A stretch of 64,000 nucleotides of DNA from Thermothelomyces thermophilus ATCC 42464 (lineage: Eukaryota > Ascomycota > Sordariomycetes > Sordariales > Chaetomiaceae). Below the pieces are notes generated by a model. That model made no database searches. It had not been told where the DNA came from and was given only the letters and a program-made list of their open reading frames with translations. The stretch lies in the NCBI RefSeq assembly GCF_000226095.1, contig NC_016472.1, positions 4,712,001 through 4,776,000 on the forward strand, read 5' to 3'. Shown here in pieces: positions 21,830 to 31,833 of the stretch (position 1 is the stretch's first letter; each line of letters opens with the position of its first letter). The position numbers and the translations under genes are program-made.

Positions 21830-22282
21830 TACGGAGTACGGACCGTACTTCGTACGCATACGGAATACACACCAAACAAACCCCAGATTCCAGGATCCGT
21901 ATTTGCGGCGCAGTGAGACGTCGGGCAACTCGCAGGCCCTTCCCAAATATCTTCCCCTTTGGTTCTTTTCCTAGAGTCGCAGTTGCTCCTTTTGCCTTCG
22001 GTTCTTGTTTTTGTTATTTTTTTCCTCTTTTCTTTGGCGACTACAACACCATTCGGCAATCGCTGGGCCACTTTCGGCGCAGCTCGCATTCAAGCACGGC
22101 AGACGGCGAGACGATACGAATCCGCTTCCCGCCCTGACACCTGGCAATTAGCTCTGGCGCGCATGATGCTTGATTCGAGACCCGGCGAGCATACATCGCG
22201 ACTGTGCTAGCGCATCGCGCGCCGACTCTGCACGCGAGACCAATCGGCAACCACGGCTCGGGTTCCGTTCGACTCCCTCAAC
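21830..22282 (+). promoter_or_regulatory. CCH1 promoter/5' leader, bounded upstream by the transposon
   Basis: 453 bp between the transposon's target duplication and the CCH1 ATG. It starts with TACGGAGTACGGACCGTACT and has a T/C-rich tract (about 21957-22035), the usual core promoter composition of filamentous fungi. No ORF of interest. More distal CCH1 control elements, if any, now lie beyond the 1.9-kb insertion. Confidence 0.5.
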
Positions 22283-25200
22283 ATGAACGAGAACACGCCG
22301 CAGTCTTCGCGTCGGGCCCCTGCTCCCGCGCCGAATCAGCCGCAATCAATCCCCCTCCAAGAACTACAGCGACCCGGGCAGGCCGACGGGCTTCGAGGGG
22401 CGAGTGTACCGGCCGGTGCTGGAAGCGGTGGGACGGCTGAGGAGGGATGGCAGCAGCATTCGGGGCTTGGAAGACACAATGGAGCCGGGGAGCCATCGTC
22501 GCCCATCATTATGTCGGCAAACCTGCCTGGTTTATCGTCATACTGGGAGCGTCATGATCCGCATGGCGACGACCCAGCGAGTGCCACTGGTAGTGGCGGC
22601 ATCTCGCCCATCGACCGCATGGGCTTGCAGTTTGCCCTCCCTCCCGACATACACCCTTCCACTTCCTCGCGTATGGGGGAGTACATGACCTCCGCCGACG
22701 ACCCCTACCGAACCCCCCAAGCGTATTTCGAGGAGCGCGCCGATACCGACTCCATTGAGTCGGATACAGTGCCCCTGAAGCCGGCAGCCCAACCCATCAG
22801 TCGCTTGGGGCCCGGAGATGGCGAGCCATCGCCCAGGACCAGTTTCCAGACTGTATCCGATTTGGGAAACACACCCTCCCGCTCCCGGAGCGCCCAGATG
22901 CTCGGCTTCAATCTGGAAACCGGCTTGGCCTCGGATCGCCATCGCAGCTACGGAGATCACCTCTCGCCCGTGGACCGGCGCCGGTCTCGGTCACCGTCGA
23001 CAGGCGGGGCTCTGTCACGAGCAAGCTCCATCATGAGAGCCATGTCCCAACGTGTCGTCATGATCAGCGGAGAGGGTGACCTAATGGACCAGGCAAGTCG
23101 GGGAGACCGTTCGCGATCACCGAGCCCCAATGGACGCCATCCTGCCGCTCCACCCGAGCCCATGCTGGTTGATACGTCGTACCCTTCTCAGACGTTCTCA
23201 ACGCCCGCCGAGAAGAGATCGGCTTCCGATTATTTTCAGCCGGAGCCACCGGTTCCTGTTCTTCGTCGGCGTGGGCCCCTCCCGAACCCCTTGAGGGGGA
23301 ATTCATTGGGCATATTCCCGCCCGATAACCCGCTACGAAAACGACTTTGTGACCTCCTGGTTAATCCATGGACCGAGCCGTTTATCTTGGTCTTGATCAT
23401 TGCGCAGACGATTCTCCTCGCCGTGGAGGCTGCGCCAGACGTTTTCGTGCACGGAAATGGCAGACCTGAGCGCTGGGGTTCCACCCGGATCGATTGGGCC
23501 ATCCTAGGTCTGTTTGTGATTTTTACTCTCGAAATCATAGCCAGGATTATTGTCTCCGGGCTTGTGATCAATGCGGATGACTACGCGCCGGTCGGGAGCA
23601 AGCGGAGATTCAGAGAGAAAGTAGCTGAGCAGTACCGTGCCATCTTCCAGCCACAGCGCCAAAAGTCAGTCAGACAGCCGCCGAAGGAGCAACAATTCGT
23701 GCCTACATTTGCGCGGTCATTCACCATGATGCACGGAATGGAGACCCAGATCTCGCTCGAGGAGCAGCAGCGTCTCCATCTCGCCCGGAGAGCGTTTCTG
23801 CGCCACGGGTTCAACAGGCTAGACTTTGTGGCCGTTGTTTCCTTTTGGATATCGTTCGTCCTCGGCATCACCGGTTTGGAGAACAACCACCACGTCTACG
23901 TATTTCGCATGCTCAGCAGTCTGCGTATCATCAGGTTGCTGGCTCTGACAAAGGGCAATCTCGTGAGTTAGCCACCCCTCAGCCGAGACGGTCAGCACTC
24001 GCATGCTAATAATGTACCCTCTGCAGATCATTCTCAGAAGTCTCAAGAAATCCGCTCCGCTTCTCGTTCGGGTGTCGTTTCTGATGGGCTTCTTTTGGCT
24101 TCTCTTTGCCATCATCGGAGTCCAGAGCTTCAAGTCCAGCCTAAGCCGCCAGTGCACTTGGATCAATCCCGAAGATCCCACGAATTTCGACGCCTCGTTT
24201 ACTCCAGACCTGTCGTTTTGCGGAGGCCATGTGAACCTCACGACGAACAAGACGGATCCGTGGGTGTACTCCTCCTCCCCAACGAGGAACCTGTCCAACG
24301 AGTTCCTCATACCGGGCGCGAGCAGCGCCAAAGGCTTCATCTGCCCTAGAGGATCCATTTGTCTTAAACAGGACAACCCCTTCAATGGAACGGTGCACTT
24401 TGACGATATCGGGCACTCTCTGGAACTGGTCTTCGTCATCATGAGCGCCAACACCTTCTCCGATCTCATGTACTACACTGTGAGCTCGGACTTTTTGCCA
24501 GCTGCCTTGTTCTTCGGGGCCGGTATCATAATCATGATGCTCTGGATGACCAACTTGCTTATTGCCGTCATCACTTCATCCTTTCAAGTCATCCGAGAAG
24601 AGTCCAAGGCCAGCGCGTTCACGGCCGAGGAAGAACCCCCTATTTTCCAGACAAGCACGGACCACGGCTTAAGGAGACAGTCGGCGTTACAGCGAATAAC
24701 CGAAACGACCTCTTGGGTCTGGGTTCTGGTCATCGTTTACGGTCTCTTTTGCCAGTGCTTACGGAGCGCAAGCATGTCACGAAGTCGTGAACACTTTATC
24801 GATGTTTCCGAGATCGTCGTCACCAGTCTCCTCGACGTTGAGATTGCCTTGCGATTGGTGGCGGATCTCCGCAGATTCCATCACAAGTATCGTAACTTGG
24901 TCGACCTCGGGCTCGCCGTGATCACTACCATCATTCTCATACCGCCAATCCGCAATTCTGGCCAGACGTACAACTGGCTCACCATCTTCCAAATCCTCCG
25001 GGCCTATCGCGTCGTCCTGGCCATTCCTATGACGAGGACGTTGATCGAATTGGTGCTGGGGAATGTTACCGGTATCGGGAATCTGATGATGTTCGTCTTC
25101 CTCATCACCTTTCTCATGGCCATCTTCGCCTCACAGCTGTTCCGGGGCCAGTTGCCCGCACAAGGTGATGACGGCGAGTATCTGAGGATTCCGTTCAACA

Positions 25201-28200
25201 CAATCTACAACTCGTTCCTCGGCATGTACCAGATCCTTTCGAGCGAGAACTGGACAGAGATTCTATACAGCGTTACGTCCCACACGGTTCATATGCACAC
25301 GGCGTGGATCGGCGCCATATTTCTCATTGGATGGTTCATCCTCTCCTACTTTATTCTCATCAATATGTTCATTGCCGTCATTCAAGAGAACTTTGACGTC
25401 GGCGAGGACATGAAGCGCCTGGAGCAGGTTAAGGCGTTTCTGCAACGCAGGGAGCTGGGCACCTCGTCCAACCTTGCGCTGTCCAAAGTCTTCGGCTTCG
25501 GCAGATCCCGGTATCGGGTAGACCCGCTGGATCACACCACAGGTACGGGAGTGGTTGACATGCTCTTCAAGGAGGGTTTTGTGCGCGAGTTCCTTGACGA
25601 GCACTTGGAACATCTGCAGGAGCCTTCGAAAGACAAGTCATCGTCACAACGTCTCGGGGCAATAGGCAAGGCTAACCTCGGGTTTCTGGCTGCTGCGCGG
25701 GAAAAGGTTCTCTCGATATTCCGCAGCCGGGAACCCAACCCGTTCTACTCCGACGTTCGATTCGGCGGGCCCATCGCGACTCTCGACCCTGCAGAGTTGG
25801 CTCGCCAAGCGGTGAATTCCACAGCTGCCAGGCGTAAAGCGCAGAGAGAGTATTTGATGCGACACCCTAACTACAATACTTCTCTCTTCATCTTCAAGCC
25901 GCGGAATCCTCTTCGGCGACTCTGCCAGAAGCTTGTTGGCCCCGGCCACGGTACCGAACGTTTCGATGGTGTTCAGCCCAACAAGTATGCCTGGTACACC
26001 TTCTCGGCCGTCATCTACGCCGCCATCGTGGCCATGGTCATCCTGGCTTGTATCACTACGCCTCTGTACCAGAAGGAGTACTTCGACAAGCACACGTTCA
26101 GCATTCTGAATTGGTTTGTCTGGACCGACACGGGCTTTGCTCTCGTATTCACCGTGGAGGCCGCCATCAAGATTATCGCTGACGGCTTCTTCTGGACACC
26201 CAACGCCTACTTTCGGAGCACGTGGGGCATCATCGATGCCATCGTGCTTGTCACTCTTTGGATCAACGTCATCACGCTTTTTACCAACGCGGGGGCTATC
26301 TCTCGAGCCGTCGGCGCGTTTAAGGCCCTCAGAGCGCTGCGCTTGCTTAATGTCAGCGATAGCGCCCGAGATACGTTTCACTCTCTCATCATCGTCGGCG
26401 GCTGGAAGATTCTTAGCGTAAGTATCAGCAGCCCGATTTATAGATTTGTTTTTAGCAGTATAAGTGGTGGGAAGGGATGCTGATTTGCGCCGTAGGCCGC
26501 CTTCGTCTCAATCTCTCTGCTAATCCCCTTTGCCATCTATGGGCTGAACCTCTTCAACGGGAAGCTGGTGGCCTGCAACGACGGGGACGGCATCGTGCAT
26601 TTGAGTGACTGCGTCGGCGAATATAACAGCACGCCTTTCAACAACGACTGGCCCGTGCTCGCTCCGAGGGTCGCCAGCAACCCGTTCTTCGACTTCGATG
26701 ACTTCGGGTCTAGCCTCTTCATCCTCTTCCAGATCGTGAGTCAGGAAGGGTGGACGGATGTGTCGTTCGCTGCGCAAGCCATCACCGGGAAGGGCCTCCA
26801 ACCCCAGGGCCAACCGCCTTACAAGGCCCAGGGAAACGCGCTCTTCTTTGTGGTGTTCAATCTCCTGGCGACCGTCTTCGTCCTCACTCTGTTCATCTCC
26901 GTTTTCATGAGAGGCTACACGGAACAGACCGGAGTGGCATTCTTGACAGCCGAGCAGCGGTCCTGGCTTGAGCTGCGCAAGATGCTGCGGCAGATCTCGC
27001 CATCCAAGAGCGCATATGACGACAAGAAGAACAAGTGGAAGATGTGGTGTCACAAGCGGGCCATTGAGAAGCGCGGCAAGTGGTACACGGCCATCACCAG
27101 CGTCCTCGTCTGTCACCTGCTCCTTCTTCTCACCGAGTATGACGCGGAGCCTTTATGGTGGACGCTAGCCAAGGACATATTCTTCCTCGTCTTTACCCTC
27201 ATTTACATTGTCAACGTCATCGTCCGCATCGTCGGCCTGGGATGGACCCGGTTCCGGAGGAGTTCATGGGACCTGTTCTCTCTTGTTGCCGTGACGGGTG
27301 CCTTCGCCACCTCGATTCTCTTTCTCACGGACAGGAATGAAGTCACATATGTCCAGCTACACAAGTTCTTCTTGGTAGCGCTGGTCCTCATGCTCATCCC
27401 GCGGAACGACGCTCTCGACCAGCTGTTCAAGACGGCGGCGGCCAGTTTGACGACGATCGGCAGCTTGTTGGCGACGTGGCTTGTGTTCTTCCTGGTCTTT
27501 GCCATAGCGCTCACGCAGACATTCAGCCTCACGCGGTTCGGTAGCGGGGAGGATGCCAACGTGAACCTCCGCACCGTGCCACACGCCCTCATTCTGCTCT
27601 TTAGGTTCAGCTGTGGAGAGGGCTGGAACCAGGTGATGGAGGACTTTGCGCAGATCAAGCCTCCGTTTTGCGTGGAAGGCGAGACGTTCTTTGACAGCGA
27701 TTGCGGCAGTACCGCGTGGGCTCGGGTGCTCTTCGTGGCATGGAACATCATCAGCATGTACATCTTCGTCAGTTTGTTCGTGTCGCTGATCTACGAGAGC
27801 TTCTCATACGTGTACCAGCGGACGAGCGGCCTGGCTGCTGTCGATCGGGACGAGATCCGGCGGTTTAAAGAAGCATGGCGCAGCGTCGACCCATCCGGAA
27901 CGGGATTCATCAGTAAAGACGCGTTTCCGCGCCTCCTCGGCGAGCTTTCCGGCGTTTTTGAGATGCGCATCTACGACAATGAGGACTCGGTGCGAGCCAT
28001 TCTCGAGGACGTGCGGAACGAGAACGATGCAGCCAGCATCCGACACGCATCGCTTGTCGGCAAAAATCAATACCATACGGGCATCGATCTGAAGAAGCTG
28101 AACGAGCGCCTGTCGAGAATCGACGTGGCCAAGGTTCGCGCGCGCCGGCGTCGGTTCAATATCTTCTTCGAGGAGGTCATGGTGTCTGCGGACCCGGAGA

Positions 28201-28589
28201 GAGGCATCTCGTTCACCACGGTGCTGATGTTGCTGGCCCACTACAACATCATCAACGACAGCAAGAGCTTACGGTATGTGTGTTACTTTTTTCTTTGTAG
28301 AGCATGGCAGGGGCTGACACGGCGACACACCAGATTGGAGGAATTCTTGCGTCGCAAATTGCGGCTGCAGCGTGTCGAAGAAGAAGTCCGCAGGCGGATC
28401 GTCCTGGGCTTCTTCGACATGATCTACTACTCGCGCCAGTTCAAGCGGCACTTGGAGACCAAGCGGGCCGGGCGCATGACGGCCATTCCGCAGCTCGGCA
28501 TTCCCGAGATCTTGGTGGACAACGATGATCATCAGTCCGAGGACGATGAGGGCCGCAACAAGGACGGGCAACAACAGCAGCAACAACAA

Positions 28590-28620
<31 letters not shown>

Positions 28621-29075
28621 CAGCAGTAACCCGCAGCAGGGCCAAGTCGAGCGCAGCGGCCACCACGCTCGGCGGACAGGGCTCGGGCAGCTTGCTCTCA
28701 CCGACATTCACTCGGACACGATCGCAGCACCGGAGCTGGGCGGGTCTCGGCGCCGACCTGTCGTCCTACGATACTTCTTACGGACATCCGCTAGCCGGGC
28801 CGCGGAGTTCCAGGCCGGCCGGCTCCTCGTCCTCGGGACAACGCTCGGAGGCGAACCACTTCAGCTTTGAACTGTCGGAGCCGGGGCTGGTGGCGGGCGA
28901 CGACGCGGACGAGGCGACGATCCTTGGGAATCGCGGTAGCTCGGTTGATCCTGCCGCCGTCAGGGAGATGCTGGACGATTCGGAATGGGTAAAGAGCCTG
29001 AGGAGGAGTGCGACGAGGAAGAGCGGGGGGAGGAAGAGTGGGTGGGGAGGCGTAGGGGGCGGCGGTTTCAAGTGA
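22283..29075 (+). CDS. cch1: CCH1, pore-forming alpha subunit of the high-affinity Ca2+ channel
   Basis: Four exons (22283-23962, 24027-26417, 26496-28273, 28334-29075), 2196 aa. About 360 disordered cytosolic residues precede four six-helix repeats. Pore loops: repeat I near 700 (VIMSANTFSDLMYY), II near 965 (ILSSENWTEILY), III near 1437 (VSQEGWTDV), IV near 1727 (SCGEGWNQVMED). Repeat I therefore has Asn where animal channels have Glu, as I recall for fungal Cch1. The S4 of repeat I carries spaced arginines (FRMLSSLRIIRLLALTKGN). An EF-hand-like segment (VDPSGTGFISKDAF) lies near 1820. The tail has a 17-residue Gln tract (28569-28619). Cch1 works with Mid1 in the plasma membrane for Ca2+ influx on pheromone, ER or membrane stress. 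The third intron (60 nt) is in frame and stop-free; skipping it yields SLR-LEEFLRRK as in homologues. Confidence 0.95.
28569..28619 (+). repeat. CAA/CAG microsatellite coding a poly-Gln tract in CCH1
   Basis: Seventeen consecutive Gln codons, a mixture of CAA and CAG, in the cytosolic C-terminal tail of CCH1. Such tracts are length-variable among strains. Confidence 0.9.
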
Positions 29076-29196
29076 GGATCTCTCTTGGGATGGGATGGTG
29101 TTGTGTAACAGGTGGGGGAGTGGGGTAAAAGGGGGGAAAGGCGTAGTGAACATGTGGGATTAATTGAGTTGTCGCAGGGCTGGCGTTTGGGAATTC

Positions 29197-29227
29197 TTTT
29201 TTTTTTTTTTGGGGGGGGGGGGGGGGG
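29197..29227 (+). repeat. poly-T / poly-G homopolymer junction
   Basis: Fourteen T directly followed by seventeen G, about 120 bp after the CCH1 stop codon. The G run could form a G-quadruplex. The lengths may not be exact, since such runs are error-prone in sequencing. Confidence 0.75.
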
Positions 29228-30652
29228 AAGGGGGGGTGTTTGACTTCATGAGCGATGATAATGGGGGGGATGTAACATTTTTCTTCTGGTTCACAGGTTG
29301 GCCTGGCTCCTGTAAAACAAGCGTTGGCACTCGATTCTTTGGGGGATCCTGGGGGAAAGGAGGGCATTCTAGAATTTCGGCGGTGTTTTATGCGTGTAAA
29401 TAATTGTTTTGACGGAGGCACCGTGTATTGTTACTTCCTGGAGCGATTCTTTTGTTCATTTGGGCGTACATACGTATGTACACCCGTACTATGGCTGATA
29501 AATGGCTGCTTACTTGATACCATGAAGGACCGAGCCATGGGCATCATCATCATATGTGAGTAAAGGTCGGTGCGTCGCGAACTCTCCTTTGTTTTACCGT
29601 GGACTTTGAGAGCGCTCCTTGGGGAAAGGGCATTGTTGTTGTACGGGGGACGGACTCTGATAATCCAGTGATCAGTGATTGGTATTTGTTGCTCTCAGCG
29701 CAAGGGCATTCGAGGGGTGTCATCATTGAAGCGAAGCTTCAACAAGGAAGGAGCTTCGCTTAGGGCGAAGGGCCTCTATGCGCGGTTGTTTCTGTGCCTG
29801 GATTCGGTACGGAGTACGAATAAGGGTACGAAATAAAGTGGCTCGACTTCAATGTCTTCGCATGCATGCATGGTATGTGCCCTCAATATGCGCAGGCCAT
29901 ACAATTCGTTGTCTTACTGTTTCTTGCATACTCTGTAGGGAAGTAGTCTACTGCACGCTTCGTTCGCGACGGAGATGCGGCGGGGCAAAAGTGAGAGCTG
30001 AAACGGCCATGCATGATCTTGGTGGCTGCCGAGAAGGGTTGGCTCACCTGGAACGACGATCATGCAAGCACTCCTGTGGGCTTGTACGGTGGGTCCGCGT
30101 CTGGGGGACCCGTCTGCTCGGCAGCGCGCAGTTCGATCGACGGGCTCAACAACGTCGCTGCTTTTGATCATCATACAATATGGAGTACGAAGTACAGCGT
30201 GGACGCTCTTCGTCTGCCCTGAAGTGCATGCGCGTCCCGCGTATGTTAGTAGCTGTGGTGTCAATTGAGAGAGACCTTTGCCATCCCTCTTCAGTCCACG
30301 GAGATCTCGGCTCGTCCTCGCCCGACAAAAAGGGAATGGGGTGTTTCATCATCGCTCGGTTGCCCCACACAGCTGCCCCGGGCAAGTGCTCCGACCTTTT
30401 GGGACAAGAACCATCGGCTGCATTATCGACAATCGCCGTCGACGAGATCCCGAGGATCATGTCGCTGCCCATCAGGTTAGACCAATGTGCGACCGGCTCT
30501 CCGAGCAATGGTAACGCTTACGCCGCTGAGGATTATTGGTGCTGGCGGACTGATGTGCGACTGAGTCGCTGCTGCGCTGGCGATCGTAGTGTCGGACGTA
30601 GTATAGGCGGCGACGCTCTCCCTGCTTCTTTCTCGGAGTGGATGTTGTCTGG

Positions 30653-30670
30653 GTGTGTGTGTGTGTGTGT
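30653..30670 (+). repeat. (GT)9 microsatellite
   Basis: Nine GT units in the CCH1 downstream intergenic region; no gene context. Confidence 0.85.
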
Positions 30671-31545
30671 GCTCTTTCAGGGGTTCCGGCCTTGATATTT
30701 GGGTGCATCGAGCCATTCCCTGACAGCGCATGACGGATGCCCTGCAGCACCCGTCCATCGTTCCTACCTTGCCGAATCAATTCGCTGCCTGCCCTCTGAG
30801 GTTTTCGTATTCCTCCTACTACCGAGCCGGGCTGTGCCTGCTCCTGCGTTGTGTCCACTTCTCTCGCTCCTTTCCCCTCCCCCCGGTTGCAGTTCTTGTT
30901 TCTGACCCAAGTCAGTTCCAGCCAGGGCTGAAGTGCACGCAAACGTACCCCTTGTCGAGCACGGGGTACACTAGCCCCCCTAGCAGATTCCCCGGTGCCC
31001 TTCTCTCGTTTGATACGAGACTTGGGGCCCTCCATCACTAAGTTTACTTAAAGTAAGTGCGCATCCCCGTCGGCACACAGTTACCGGGAACCCGATATTA
31101 ACCCTTCATCCTGCTCAGGCTCTCGGGGGTGGGCTGGCTTCATCACGGGCGTAAGTTAGTCGCTGACGAGGGCGAAGACCGACCGACCAAACACCACCAT
31201 TGGCATAATCGTCTGCCACCCGATCCGTGCCAGCCAGAGATCGTCCCGTCGTTTCTTCATCAAGAGAAGCTGTCATAACCAGTCTCTCGCTTCCATCGTT
31301 CGCCCTTCGCTTTCCAGGGACAGGTTCCTTCCGGAGAAGAAAAGAACAAACTCTGTTTCTATCTCTTCTTTGTCTTCTTCATCCTCCTCCTCTTCTTCAA
31401 CCACAACAGGCTGTGCCTTTTAAGCGGACTTTTTTTTACCACTCGAGCCTGAGCGGTTCCAAAACGCAGGACATCATCAACAAAACGTCGCCCGCGCGAA
31501 TCACTTCCTCAGCCACACCGCCCGTCTCAGTTCCAACCGCCAGCC

Positions 31546-31833
31546 ATGCAGACCACCGGCTTCCAGTCCATCCGGGCGCGCCTCTTGCCGCGGAGCCTCC
31601 GTGGCTCGCTTCGGCGGTCCATGTCGTCGTCGACGACGTCCTCGCGGGCCAGCAGCACTGACGTGGCGTCGTTCACCTCGCTGGCCAGCTCGCCGGTCAG
31701 CGTCATCAACAGCATCGTGTTCCGCCAGAAGTCGGTTCTCGAATCGTATGACGAGGCGGAGCGTCCCCCGCACATTCTCGAACCGAGGCCCATTGCCCCC
31801 TTTGGCAGTGTAGAGCAGCGCTTGTTTATGTGA
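31546..31833 (+). CDS. small Ser/Arg-rich hypothetical protein, 95 aa
   Basis: Intronless frame with an ATG in a good context (CAGCCATGC) behind a CT-rich leader. The N-terminal half is basic and Ser-rich (MQTTGFQSIRARLLPRSLRG, then RRSMSSSTTSSRAS), and the C-terminal half is more ordered and acidic (NSIVFRQKSVLESYDEAER, ending APFGSVEQRLFM). There is no signal peptide, membrane segment or domain I recognise. The basic amphipathic start could suggest mitochondrial targeting, but this is weak. The clean ATG-to-stop frame, the promoter-like leader and the non-random C-terminal half support a real small gene; function unknown. Confidence 0.55.
   Translation: MQTTGFQSIRARLLPRSLRGSLRRSMSSSTTSSRASSTDVASFTSLASSPVSVINSIVFRQKSVLESYDEAERPPHILEPRPIAPFGSVEQRLFM

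Larger units (their letters stand above)
29076..31545. other. intergenic, CCH1 3' side to small hypothetical gene
   Basis: About 2.5 kb. No credible gene. It contains an adjoining T14 and G17 run (29197-29210 and 29211-29227), one TACGGAGTA copy (29808-29816), nested short inverted repeats around 29728-29762 (AAGCGAAGCT with AGCTTCGCTT), a (GT)9 microsatellite (30653-30670) and a CT-rich region (about 31300-31420) likely to be the promoter of the next gene. Confidence 0.5.
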
